Shown here in pieces: positions 1-8,434 of a DNA stretch of 30,499 bases (position 1 is the stretch's first letter; each line of letters begins with the position of its first letter). This DNA is from Geobacteraceae bacterium (lineage in GTDB: Bacteria > Desulfobacterota > Desulfuromonadia > Geobacterales > Pseudopelobacteraceae), in NCBI GenBank assembly GCA_016720395.1, contig JADKKR010000017.1, positions 1-30,499 of the forward strand, in the 5' to 3' direction. A model generated the notes under the pieces. That model saw nothing but the letters and a program-made list of their open reading frames with translations. It did not search any database and was not told the DNA's origin. The translations under genes and the position numbers were made by a program.

Positions 1-1071
1 TGATGCTCAATGCCAACATTTGTGGTGGCGCTGGGAGGCAGCGGCGTGACGAACGACAGCACCGAACCTAATGCAATCCCCACCGTGTTCTGGGCAATGG
101 CGCAGTAGTAGTAGGTTGTGCCGGGGCTCAGCCCGCTGATCCCCTGCGAGTAGGCGGTCGTTGATATGCCGGAGCCGAGAGAGGAACCGTCGGCAGCAGG
201 AGCACGGGTGCCGAAGCTGTCGTTGCAGGTGCCGGGGCTGACGGTGCCATAGCGGAACCAGCCGGTGGTGGCGTCACCGCCCGGGTTGGACGAGGCGTTC
301 AGCGTGGCGCTGGTGCCGGTCCGATTGCTTGAGGCGCCGGTCGTTACAGTCGGGGCGGCCGGCAGCGAGGTGAAGGAGAGGACCGAACCAAAGGCACTGC
401 CGTAGGGGTTGTTGACTATGGCGCAATAATAGTAGGTCGTCCCGGGAAGAAGCCCGCTGGCGGATTGTGAGTAAGGAACCGGAGAGCTCCCGGAGCCGAG
501 AGAGGAATTCGTTCAAACTCGAAGAAGGCAGACGCGTGCCGAACACATCGTTGCAGGTACCGGGGTTGGTGGCGGCATAACGGAACCAGCCGGTGGTCGA
601 ACCCAGATTCGGGTTGCCGGAACCGTTCAGGGTGGCGACGCTGGAGGTCACCGTCGTGGCCGCATTGGTGGTGGCAATCGGCACGTTGGCGGTGGTGAAC
701 GATAGTACGGAACCGAAGCCGGTACCCTCGGTACTCTGGGTGATGGCGCAGTAGTAATAGGTGCTGCCGGCAGACAGGCCGCCGATGCTCTGCTGGTAGG
801 CAACATTTGAGGTGCCGGAACCGAGGGAACTGCCGCCGGCCACAGGCGCACGGCTGCCGAAGCTGTCGTTGCAGGTGCCGGGGTTGGTGGCGGCATAACG
901 GAACCAGCCGGTGGTCGTGGCTCCGTTGGGATTGCCCTGACCGTTCAGGGTGCCCGAGGTGTTGGTGATGCTCGATGCGGCAATGGTGGTAGCGCTGGGG
1001 GAAGCAGCATGTACCTGAAGCGCAGTTGCAACTAGAGTCACAACCAGGATGATGCGGATGATTGCTTTCAT
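1..1071 (-). CDS. Secreted FN3-like repeat protein, partial, with one internal frameshift
   Basis: The start at 1071 follows a GGAGG site nine bases upstream (1081-1085). Residues 1-22 form a typical Sec signal peptide (basic start, hydrophobic core, AxA-like cleavage site near VHA). The mature part is a series of roughly 105-residue Thr/Ser/Gly-rich beta-type repeats. Each has a GWFRY motif, a PGTCND motif and a YYYCAI motif, so two cysteines per repeat that may pair. This resembles fibronectin type III-like repeats in large secreted or surface proteins. About three repeats are visible and the protein continues past position 1. In the second repeat, near 505-515, the frame shifts: compared with the other copies there is one base too many around a GAATTC. 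Reading past it restores the repeat motifs to the window edge. It is either a sequencing error or a broken gene. The ligand or role is unknown; surface adhesion or a cell-envelope role is only a guess. Confidence 0.7.
50..970 (-). repeat. Tandem ~320-bp coding repeats (three copies)
   Basis: The conserved block containing cgttgcaggt recurs at 867-876, 549-558 and 221-230, giving spacings of 318 and 328 bases (327 if the extra base near 510 is discounted). Flanking blocks (for example the stretch reading GWFRY and the one reading YYYCAI) recur in the same order. The copies encode the FN3-like modules of the overlapping secreted-protein gene. Confidence 0.85.
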
Positions 1072-1149
1072 TGGTATATGCCTCCGCCAAGATCACTACC
1101 AATAACCGACGACTTCGGAATCACCGTCCTGGCCCGTCCATTCGACTCT

Positions 1150-2421
1150 TCAGAGCCGCAGAGTGTCGGCCGTCAGCCCCAGTCCGGACGTCTTACCCAT
1201 TACCTCAAGCTTCAGGCATTCCCCATCAAAGAGTTTACCCGCACAATCCATGAGATCCTGAGAGGTTACGTCATCGAACCCCTGCAGTATGTTTCCAACC
1301 GGTTGGTGGTGCCCCCCAGATAGATGACATTCTTGGCCAATCGGGTCATCAGGCTGTCGCTACTCTGCAAGCGACGCGAGCAGCTTACCTTTCATCTGCT
1401 CGCGGGCGGAATCCAGCTCGCCTGGGGGACAGGTTCCTGTTTGAGGCGTTTCATTTCCGTCAGGGCGATGTCGATCACCTCATTGCAGTGTTTCTGTTCA
1501 GTGCCTGAATAGACCACCAGGGCGCCTGAATCGGCATGGGCGATAATGTAGGCGTACACGGAGTAGGCCAGCCCCTTCTTCTCGCGCACCTCCTGGAACA
1601 GGCGCGAGCTCATCCCCACCCCCCAGGATTGTGGTGAGAAGGTGCATGGCATAGCGGTCGGGATGGTCCTGCTGCAGGGCGCGGGTTCCCATGCAGATCA
1701 GCGTCTGCTCCAGGTCACGTTCGCAGAGGTTGACCTGCCGTCCCCCTTTCGGCTTGAAACCCCGCCCGTCAGGTTTCCAGCAGGAGGATATCGCTGAAAA
1801 CTCGGCCGAGACAAGTCCCACCAGCGTTTCATGGTTCACGTTGCCGGCCGCTGAGATAATGATATCGTCCGGTCGATAGCGGCTCTGCTTGTACTGCGAC
1901 GACATCGCGTGAAAGAGCGTTGATGGTCGCTTCGGTCCCGATAATCGAGTTGCCCAGGGCGTGTCCGCTCCAGAAGCTCTGGTGGAAACGGTCGTGAATG
2001 GCTTCCTCCGGTGAGTCGTCCCGCATTTTGATTTCCTGCAGAATCACCTTGCGCTCCCGTTCGAGCTCATCGGCCGGAAAGGTCGAGTGCAGAAAGATGT
2101 CCGACAGCAGGTCGGTGACACGCGGCAGAAATTTTGACAGCACCTTGGCGTAGTAACAGACATACTCATGGCCGGTGAATGCATTGAGGATTCCGCCCAT
2201 GGAGTCGATCTCCAGGAGATCTGCCGGGCACTGCGCCGTCCGGTACCCTTGAAAAGCAGGTGTTCGATGAAATGGGCCACACCGTTGCATTCGGGGGATT
2301 CATGGCGTGAACCGTTTGCAACCCAGATGCCGATGGAAACCGTATGCATATGCTCGACGTGCTCGGTGATCACCCGCACGCCGTTGTCAAGGACTGTTGA
2401 AGTTATCATGGGGTCAAGCAT
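1150..2421 (-). pseudogene. M16 family zinc peptidase, frameshifted in about six places
   Basis: Joined across frames, the translation is a full-length (about 420-residue) M16B processing-peptidase-like protein. It runs from MLDPMITST at 2421 (or the second Met at 2409) to a TGA at 1150-1152. The zinc motif HFIEH is present near residue 50, followed by KGT. Further family landmarks are IDSMGG, NAFTGHEY, RERKVILQEI, MSSRLFQEVREKKGLAYSVY and MTRLAKN. The frame changes near 2213, 1900, 1616, 1424, 1367 and 1314. The last indels fit single bases lost or gained, three of them at runs of G/C (1614-1617, about 1424-1428, 1311-1316). Overall length and family landmarks are kept, so the breaks are recent or are sequencing errors. 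An intact homologue would cleave peptides using zinc. No strong ribosome site is visible at either start. Confidence 0.8.
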
Positions 2422-2541
2422 ACTCTGTTTTTCTGAATTTTCCAGTGCTATTGAAATATTTGCAACAAAGATTGTATTGCGACAGCCCCCCCTTTTTGCT
2501 AGAACAGAAACATTAAAACGCATGATGGAGAAATGCCTGCC

Positions 2542-3087
2542 ATGAATAGTATACCCACCACCATCCCCGATGTTCTTATCCTGGAACCCAGGGTCTTCGG
2601 GGATGACCGCGGCTTTTTTTTCGAAAGTTTCAATGAACGCACCTGGCGCGAACAGACCGGTCTTGACGTCAGTTTTGTCCAGCACAACCATTCCCGCTCT
2701 GCGCGGAACGTACTGCGCGGCCTCCATTACCAGATACAGAACCCCCAGGGAAAGCTGGTGCGGGTGATTGCCGGTGAAGTATTTGATGTGGCCGTTGATA
2801 TCCGCAGAAGCTCTCCCACCTTCGGTCGCTGGTTCGGCACCAGCCTGTCCGCAGACAACAAGCGCCAGATGTGGGTGCCGGCCGGCTTTGCCCATGGATT
2901 CTGCGTAACCTCGGAATACGCCGAGTTTCTCTACCTGACCACCGACTACTGGGCGCCGGAACATGAACGCTGCATCGCCTGGAATGATCCGGACCTGGCC
3001 GTTTCGTGGCCGATCACCAGTTCACCGCTGGTCTCAGCCAAAGATCAGGAAGGCAAACGGTTCAAGGACGCGGACCTGTTCCCATGA
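2542..3087 (+). CDS. rfbC: dTDP-4-dehydrorhamnose 3,5-epimerase
   Basis: This cupin-fold enzyme epimerises C3 and C5 of dTDP-4-keto-6-deoxyglucose on the way to dTDP-L-rhamnose for cell-surface polysaccharide. Family landmarks are visible: FFFESFNE near the start, the LRGLHYQ block carrying the catalytic His, GKLVRV, the DVAVDIRRSSPTFG block, and WVPAGFAHGF. The length of about 180 residues is normal. I prefer the Met at 2542 because a GGAG lies 11 bases upstream; the Met at 2533 would sit only two bases after it. No rfbA, rfbB or rfbD gene lies next to it, so the rest of the pathway must be elsewhere. Its stop overlaps the start of the following MFS gene (ATGA), so the two are probably translated together. 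Confidence 0.93.
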   Translation: MNSIPTTIPDVLILEPRVFGDDRGFFFESFNERTWREQTGLDVSFVQHNHSRSARNVLRGLHYQIQNPQGKLVRVIAGEVFDVAVDIRRSSPTFGRWFGTSLSADNKRQMWVPAGFAHGFCVTSEYAEFLYLTTDYWAPEHERCIAWNDPDLAVSWPITSSPLVSAKDQEGKRFKDADLFP

Positions 3088-4364
3088 CCTCGACCGGGGA
3101 CGGCAGGCAGGCACACCGAATCAGCGGCAACACCCGCTGGCTCGTAGTGATGTGCATCTGCCAGCTCTTCATCATGCTGGTCTTCATCAACTACTCGGCC
3201 GTCCTGCCCGTGCTGCGCACGGAGTGGGGCATGAGCAATACCCAGGCCGGCATGATCTTCTCCGTCTACCAGCTCGGCTACATCGTATCCGGCGTCATCC
3301 TCAGCACACTTACCGACCGGATGAACACCCGGTTCATCTTCATCAGCGCCGCTTTCTGGTCTGCAGCAGCCAATCTCCTCTTTGCACTCTACGCCCATGA
3401 TTTTACCAGCGGCATGATCCTCCGGGCCCTGACCGGTATCGGCATGGGCGGGACCTACATGCCCGGCCTCAAACTGGTCGCCGAAAGATTCGACCCATCC
3501 ACCCGCGGACGAGCCATCGGCATCTATGTCGGCTCCCTGGTCCTGGGTGCTTCACTCTCGCTGGCCTTCACCGGATGGCTGACCGGAATTGCCGGATGGC
3601 GCACCGCCTTCATCTGCTGTTCTGTCAGCGTCTGCATCGGTGCGTTGATATCATGCTTTCTTTTCCGTGGTTACCGGCCGCTCGTTCGTGTAAAGACAGA
3701 GGCCGGTTTCAGCGGTGAGGTCGCGAGGAATCGCCCTGCCCTGCTGATGATTCTCGGCTACGGTGCCCATATGTGGGAGATGTACGGCATGCGAAGCTGG
3801 CTGGCCCCCTTCATGACCTCGGCCCTGATCGGCTGGGGGATCGAAAGCGGTCGAGCCACCGGCTTCGCATCTGCGGTCGCCGCTGTCATGGTCGGCATCG
3901 GCGCCTTTTCTACCGCCATCACCGGCACTCTTTCAGACCGCTTAGGTCGCACAACCACCATCAGCATGGTCATGGCTGCCAGCGCACTTTTTTCATTCGG
4001 ATTCGGCTGGCTGATCAACACCAACCTCTGGCTGACTCTTGCGATCGGACTTATCTACGGGTATCTGGTCGTGGCCGAATCACCGGTTTTTTCAACGGGC
4101 CTGACTGAACTGGTCGTGCCCGGCTATCTGGGGGGGGCGATGGGACTGCAATCCCTGATCGGTTACTCCATGGGCATGATCTCACCAACGGTCTTCGGCT
4201 GGGCACTGGATACATTCAAGGGATGGCAGCCGCTTCCCGGCATCAACGGTGAGTGGGGCATCGCCTTCAGCTGCCTCGGCCTGGGGGCACTGGCCGGTCC
4301 CGTATTCATGTGGATGCTGCGGCGTTCGCCCGGCAGCCTGAAAATGGCCGGCGGCAGGCGCTGA
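3084..4364 (+). CDS. MFS transporter, substrate unknown
   Basis: A 426-residue inner-membrane protein with about 12 hydrophobic segments. The MFS motif between helices 2 and 3 appears as STLTDRMNTR, and the symmetric one between helices 8 and 9 as GTLSDRLGRTTT. There are Gly-rich helices (ALTGIGMGGTYMPGLKLV). The start at 3084 is chosen because it overlaps the rfbC stop as ATGA and begins just before the first helix; a longer reading frame back to 3006 would run inside rfbC. The pairing with rfbC suggests co-expression but does not reveal the substrate. The 112-base gap downstream holds only a weak GGTGG/CCACC inverted repeat (about 4376-4395). Confidence 0.88.
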   Translation: MTSTGDGRQAHRISGNTRWLVVMCICQLFIMLVFINYSAVLPVLRTEWGMSNTQAGMIFSVYQLGYIVSGVILSTLTDRMNTRFIFISAAFWSAAANLLFALYAHDFTSGMILRALTGIGMGGTYMPGLKLVAERFDPSTRGRAIGIYVGSLVLGASLSLAFTGWLTGIAGWRTAFICCSVSVCIGALISCFLFRGYRPLVRVKTEAGFSGEVARNRPALLMILGYGAHMWEMYGMRSWLAPFMTSALIGWGIESGRATGFASAVAAVMVGIGAFSTAITGTLSDRLGRTTTISMVMAASALFSFGFGWLINTNLWLTLAIGLIYGYLVVAESPVFSTGLTELVVPGYLGGAMGLQSLIGYSMGMISPTVFGWALDTFKGWQPLPGINGEWGIAFSCLGLGALAGPVFMWMLRRSPGSLKMAGGRR

Positions 4365-4476
4365 ATATTGTCATGGTGGTTGATGCCACCCACCACCACG
4401 ACAGCAGTATCGACTTGTTTTCTGTGAAAGTTTCAGTATCATGTCAGCATAATCAGTCGCTCAAGGGAGAGGACCA

Positions 4477-5640
4477 ATGCCGAAAGTACTTGTGCCAATC
4501 GCCGAAGGATTCGAGGAGATCGAGGCCCTGGCCATCGTGGATATTCTGCGCAGGGCAGAGATAGAGGTCGTTCTTGCAGGCCTGCATCCCGGACCGGTGA
4601 CCAGTGCCCGCAAAATCAGCGTACTTCCCGACGCCACAATCGACTCCGTGAGTTCGGATGGATTTGACATGATCGTTCTGCCCGGCGGACAGCCCGGCAC
4701 TGACAACCTTAACAACGATCCCCGCATCCACCGGCTGCTTGCAGATTTTCAGGCGTCCGGCAAGCTGATCGGGGCCATCTGTGCCGCCCCGATAATCCTG
4801 GCTGCCGCCGGCCTGCTCTCCGGCAGACGAGCCACTTCGTATCCCAGCTACAGCACAAAGCTGGATGGAGCAGTGTACGAAGACCGGACCGTGGTAACTG
4901 ACGGGAATATCATGACCAGCCAGGGCCCCGGCACCACCATCGCCTTTGCCCTGGCAATCGTCAGCCGGCTGTCCGGCGAGTATGTCAGCGAAGCGGTAAC
5001 CAAATCGATGCTGGTTCATGAGTCGCATGACCGGGACGTCTGGGACCAGCGACTGTTCAACAGCACCATCCAGGCGCTGGTGGGTGCACTGGAGATGAAG
5101 GATACCTATACGCAGGGGCACGCCAAACGGGTCACCGAGTATTCACTGAGTATCGGATCAAAACTGAGTCTGGGTGAAACCGAGCTGCGCGACCTGTATC
5201 TGGGAGCTGTCCTGCACGACATCGGCAAGATCGGAACCGATGACGACGTTCTCAACAAACCGGACCGCCTTAACCTGCGTGAAGAGACCCTCGTACGGGA
5301 GCACCCGCTCAAAGGCACGCTCTTCATCGTCGGCATCGAAAACCTGAGTCATATTGTCCCGGTCATCCTGCATCATCACGAACGCTGGGACGGCAAAGGC
5401 TATCCCGGCCGTCTGAAAGGTGAACAGATCCCCCTTCACGCCCGTATAGTCTGCATCGCCGACGCCTTCGACGCCATGATGACCAACCGTTCCTACCGGG
5501 AAGGCCTTGACAAGGAAAGTGCCATTCTTGAGATCACAAAAGAGAAAGGAACGCAGTTCGACCCTTTTCTCGTGGACGTCTTCATCGAGTGTCTCAATGA
5601 TTCACCTTTCGAGATGAAGGACTTCAGCTACTACTTTTAG
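4477..5640 (+). CDS. DJ-1/PfpI domain fused to HD-GYP phosphodiesterase domain
   Basis: A 387-residue two-domain cytoplasmic protein preceded by a good GGGAGAGG site. Residues 1-170 are DJ-1/PfpI: Glu14/Glu15 in GFEEIEAL, VLPGG (67-71), and the nucleophile elbow GAICAAP with Cys102. Residues 171-205 form a linker. Residues 206-387 are HD-GYP: GHAKRVTEYS, the metal-binding HDIGKIG (His247-Asp248), HHHERWDGKGYPGRL with the GYP signature at 308-310, and RIVCIADAFDAMMTNRSYR. All residues expected of an active HD-GYP domain are present. HD-GYP enzymes typically hydrolyse cyclic di-GMP; DJ-1 proteins act as stress-sensing hydrolases, deglycases or chaperones with a redox-sensitive Cys. The fusion suggests carbonyl or redox stress controlling second-messenger breakdown, which is inference. 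Its 3' end overlaps the convergent znuB by 17 bases. Confidence 0.92.
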   Translation: MPKVLVPIAEGFEEIEALAIVDILRRAEIEVVLAGLHPGPVTSARKISVLPDATIDSVSSDGFDMIVLPGGQPGTDNLNNDPRIHRLLADFQASGKLIGAICAAPIILAAAGLLSGRRATSYPSYSTKLDGAVYEDRTVVTDGNIMTSQGPGTTIAFALAIVSRLSGEYVSEAVTKSMLVHESHDRDVWDQRLFNSTIQALVGALEMKDTYTQGHAKRVTEYSLSIGSKLSLGETELRDLYLGAVLHDIGKIGTDDDVLNKPDRLNLREETLVREHPLKGTLFIVGIENLSHIVPVILHHHERWDGKGYPGRLKGEQIPLHARIVCIADAFDAMMTNRSYREGLDKESAILEITKEKGTQFDPFLVDVFIECLNDSPFEMKDFSYYF

Positions 5641-6457
5641 CTCCCAGAAGGCGGCGCAGGCCGCAGGAAGCTCCGAAGAACAGCAGATTGAGCATCACGA
5701 TCGTGGCGCTGGTGGGAAGGTTGGTCAGGAAAGATACAAAGATGCCGGCCACCACCGAGCAGCAGCCCTGCAGGGCCGCCAGGGCGATACAGGCCTTGAA
5801 GCTGCGGGCCAGCTGCAGGGCAGAGACCGCCGGCAGAATCAACAGTGACGATATCAGCATGATCCCCACCAGCTTCATGGCCAGCACAACCGACAGGGCC
5901 GTCAGCATCACCAGCACGGCGTTGATCAGATTCGTACGAACGCCGGAGACCCGGGCCAATCCCTCGTTGAAGGTGATCGCCAGCAGGTCATTGAAGAACA
6001 GCCCCAGCAGCAGCATCACCACGCAGAACAGTCCGGCGGCGATCAGCACCTCTTCGTAGGTGATGGAGAGTATATTGCCGAACAGGTAGCTCAACAGATC
6101 GACATTGTAGCCGCCACCCACGCTTGCCAGCATGATCCCCGCCGAGATACCCACCGCCGACACGATGCCGATGGCTGCATCACCGCTCAGACGGGCCTTT
6201 TCCGTCAGCTTGAGGATGCCCAGCGACGCCAGCAGAACCACCGGCAGCGACACCAGCAGCGAAGCCGCCGAATAGAGCTTGAATGCCAGAGCAATGGCAG
6301 TACTGCCGAAGGTGACATGGGCCAGGCCGTCACCGATCAGTGACAACCGCCGCAGCACCAGGAAGACACCCAGCACCGAGCAGAGCACGGCGATCAGGGT
6401 TCCGGCCAGCAGCGCCCGCTGAATAAAACCGTATGAGAGGATTTCAAGAATATTCAT
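5624..6457 (-). CDS. znuB: Zinc/manganese ABC transporter permease
   Basis: A 277-residue polytopic membrane protein of the ABC-3 family, with about eight or nine hydrophobic segments. Family features are the N-terminal MNILEILSYGFIQRALLAG, LVLRRLSLIGDGLAHVTFG, and VLAMKLVGIMLISSLLILPA. It forms the membrane channel for zinc delivered by ZnuA and powered by ZnuC. It is separated from znuC by about 270 bases holding a nested inverted-repeat element, unlike the tight packing of the rest of the operon. Its upstream ribosome site is weak (GGGAT about 12 bases before the ATG). The gene end overlaps the convergent DJ-1/HD-GYP gene, with no terminator between them. Confidence 0.92.
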   Translation of the reverse strand: MNILEILSYGFIQRALLAGTLIAVLCSVLGVFLVLRRLSLIGDGLAHVTFGSTAIALAFKLYSAASLLVSLPVVLLASLGILKLTEKARLSGDAAIGIVSAVGISAGIMLASVGGGYNVDLLSYLFGNILSITYEEVLIAAGLFCVVMLLLGLFFNDLLAITFNEGLARVSGVRTNLINAVLVMLTALSVVLAMKLVGIMLISSLLILPAVSALQLARSFKACIALAALQGCCSVVAGIFVSFLTNLPTSATIVMLNLLFFGASCGLRRLLGAKSSS

Positions 6458-6508
6458 CTACATCAAATCCCAATAAAGACAGAATCTGCTCTCACTCGCT
6501 CACATCCG

Positions 6509-6719
6509 TTCGCTAGAGCTCTCAGAGCACACAGAGAAAATCAGTCAACCTTTTGAATTATCTAAAATAAAAAGCGTTTCACAGGGATACAAGGGATAAA
6601 GGGGATGAAACCTAAATCCTTATTGGTTACGGCGTTAATGCTCTATCCCCTTAATCCCCTTCATCCCTGTAAAAAAGCCTCTGATTTTCTCTGAGTGCTC
6701 CGTGCGCTCTGTGAGAGCC
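6509..6719. repeat. Nested inverted-repeat element between znuC and znuB
   Basis: Outer arms: GCTCTCAGAGCACACAGAG at 6509 onward, matched in reverse complement by the stretch ending near 6718. Inner arms: CACAGGGATACAAGGGAT near 6581, matched by ATCCCTGTA near 6662-6670. The whole can fold into one long hairpin. It resembles the cacagag/cacaaag elements at 12.0, 16.1-16.7 and 18.1 kb. No open frame inside looks like a gene. Confidence 0.75.
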
Positions 6720-6731
6720 CGCCTGTAACGA

Positions 6732-7484
6732 TCAATGCCGGTGACACATCAGGTGCTGGGAGTGTTCACCGAACAGGCTCGACATCTCCGGTGAATGGCA
6801 GAAATCTTCAAAACTGCCATAAAACAGCATGCGTTTGTCCAGGTAAAGCATCTTCGAGGCATGCTGGCCGATGACGCCGGTATCATGGGTCACCAGCAGC
6901 ACGGTCACGCCACGCGTGCGGTTGATGTCGGCGATCATCTGATAAAACCGCTGGCGGGTCTCGGGGTCCAGCGCCGCGGTCGGCTCGTCCAGGATCAGCA
7001 GCTCCGGTTCATTCACCATGGCCCGCGCCAGTAAAACCCGCTGTTGCTGCCCCCCGGAAAGCTCACCTATCAGTTTAGTTCTTATATCGTAAATACCCAG
7101 TTCTTCTAGCAAAGCATCTACTGTATTTCGATCATGGCGTGTAAAACGACGCGGGAAGGACTTGAGGGACAGCAGGCCGAGACCAACAACCTCGGCAACG
7201 GTGGCCGGAAAGACCGGATTGAGGAGATGCAGGCTCTGGGGCAGGTACCCTACCCGCCCCCACTGGTTGAAACCGTCGCAGCGTGAACCGAACAGACGGG
7301 CCGCCCCGCTGCTGACCGGCACCAGTCCCAGCAGGGCCTGGACCAGCGTGCTCTTGCCGGAACCGTTGGGCCCGACGATGCCGACGTAATCGCCGGCAGT
7401 GACGGTAAAGGAGATGTCTTCCAGCACACACCCTTCCCGATAAGAGCATCCGAGCCCTTCAGTAGCAACTATTTCGACCGGCAT
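6732..7484 (-). CDS. znuC: Zinc ABC transporter ATP-binding protein
   Basis: A 250-residue ABC ATPase with all motifs: Walker A GPNGSGKST (38-46), Q-loop LPQS (81-84), signature LSGGQQQR (142-149), Walker B LLILDEP (162-168) and the switch His in VTHDTG. It energises zinc import with ZnuB and ZnuA. The C-terminus ends in a short His/Cys cluster (HSQHLMCHRH). The start at 7484 lies inside the 3' end of znuA (16-base overlap), with AAAGGG seven bases upstream, so translation is probably coupled. Manganese or iron transport by the same family is possible, but the His-rich ZnuA and the Fur-family regulator upstream favour zinc. Confidence 0.92.
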   Translation of the reverse strand: MPVEIVATEGLGCSYREGCVLEDISFTVTAGDYVGIVGPNGSGKSTLVQALLGLVPVSSGAARLFGSRCDGFNQWGRVGYLPQSLHLLNPVFPATVAEVVGLGLLSLKSFPRRFTRHDRNTVDALLEELGIYDIRTKLIGELSGGQQQRVLLARAMVNEPELLILDEPTAALDPETRQRFYQMIADINRTRGVTVLLVTHDTGVIGQHASKMLYLDKRMLFYGSFEDFCHSPEMSSLFGEHSQHLMCHRH

Positions 7485-8434
7485 GCCAGCCCTTTCTGCA
7501 GATTCGCAAGGTTCTGCTCCATCAGTTCGATGAAACCAATACCGCGCTGGACATCATCCTTGCCCAGGTTGTGCGCCCCGTGCAGCTTGAGGACCTCTAC
7601 GCCGGCCTCACCGGCCAGGGTCTCGGTCAGGCGGGGCGACAGCAGTTCCTCGGCGAACAGGTAACGCACCCCGGATGACCTGATCTGCCGGACCATGGCT
7701 GCCATTTTGGCGGCAGAAGGTTCCGATTCCGATGAAATGCCGCTCAGGGAGCGGTATTCCAGGCCATAGCGACGGGCAAGATAGCCAAAGGTGTAATGGC
7801 CGCCATGCAGGAATGTACGGGAAGCGCACGACGAGAGGCCCTCCCGGTAGCGCCGGTCGAGGTCAGCCAGCCTGGCATTCAAAGCGGCTGCGTTGTCCCG
7901 ATACAACGGGGCGTTAGCCGGATCGGCAGCAACAAAACCGGTCAGGATGTTGTTCACGATCACAACGGCATTGCTGAAATCCAGCCAGATGTGCGGATCC
8001 ATACCTGCGGCGTGATCATCGGTCCCGTGGTCGCCATGGCCCGCGTGGTCATGGCCGACTTCAGCAGAACCCTTGAGATAGCTGACGCCCTGCCCGGCAT
8101 CCACTACCCGCAGGCTCCGTCGGTCGGTGCCCTTGAGGATCGTTTCGGCCCAGGGCTCCATGTAACGGCTGGTATAGATGAACAGTCCGGACTTGCTGAT
8201 GCGGATGATGTCATTCGGCTTGGGTTCGAAGCTGTGCGGTTCCATGCCGGGCGGCAGCAGCATGGTCACCTCGGCCCGCTCGCCGGCGATAATCCGGGCA
8301 AAATCGAAAAGCGGAAAAAGGGTCGTGACCACCTGCAGCTTTGTGGAGGCCTGCTGCTCACCACGGGTACATCCGGTCAGACCGGCAACAGCCATGGCCG
8401 TCAGTGACAGGACTATAAGCAGGAGAGTGCGCAT
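7469..8434 (-). CDS. znuA: Zinc ABC transporter substrate-binding lipoprotein
   Basis: A cluster A-I metal-binding lipoprotein of 321 residues. The start at 8434 is chosen because it yields a lipoprotein signal (hydrophobic core then LTGC, Cys22) and overlaps the regulator stop as TGATG; a longer frame to 8560 has no signal peptide. Metal-ligand blocks are visible: EPHSFEPKPND (His67), a His/Asp-rich flexible loop at 127-141 (HDHAGHGDHGTDDH), DPHIWLD (His148) and the HGGHYTFGYLA block. The His-rich loop is typical of zinc-specific members and is absent from most manganese-specific ones. It would capture zinc in the periplasm and hand it to ZnuB. Confidence 0.92.
   Translation of the reverse strand: MRTLLLIVLSLTAMAVAGLTGCTRGEQQASTKLQVVTTLFPLFDFARIIAGERAEVTMLLPPGMEPHSFEPKPNDIIRISKSGLFIYTSRYMEPWAETILKGTDRRSLRVVDAGQGVSYLKGSAEVGHDHAGHGDHGTDDHAAGMDPHIWLDFSNAVVIVNNILTGFVAADPANAPLYRDNAAALNARLADLDRRYREGLSSCASRTFLHGGHYTFGYLARRYGLEYRSLSGISSESEPSAAKMAAMVRQIRSSGVRYLFAEELLSPRLTETLAGEAGVEVLKLHGAHNLGKDDVQRGIGFIELMEQNLANLQKGLACRSK

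Noticed and set aside
416..1102. A 228-codon minus-strand frame overlapping the FN3-like repeat gene
   Set aside because: It lacks a signal peptide, is full of His/Arg/Cys and is out of phase with the clear repeat motifs and the well-placed ribosome site of the real gene.
1062..1323. Short plus-strand frames in the first 1.4 kb
   Set aside because: They lie antisense to the tail of the M16 gene, whose minus-strand translation carries a recognisable family C-terminus down to 1150.
4376..4395. A terminator after the first MFS gene (TGGTGG/CCACCCA inverted repeat)
   Set aside because: The stem is short and imperfect and no T run follows it.
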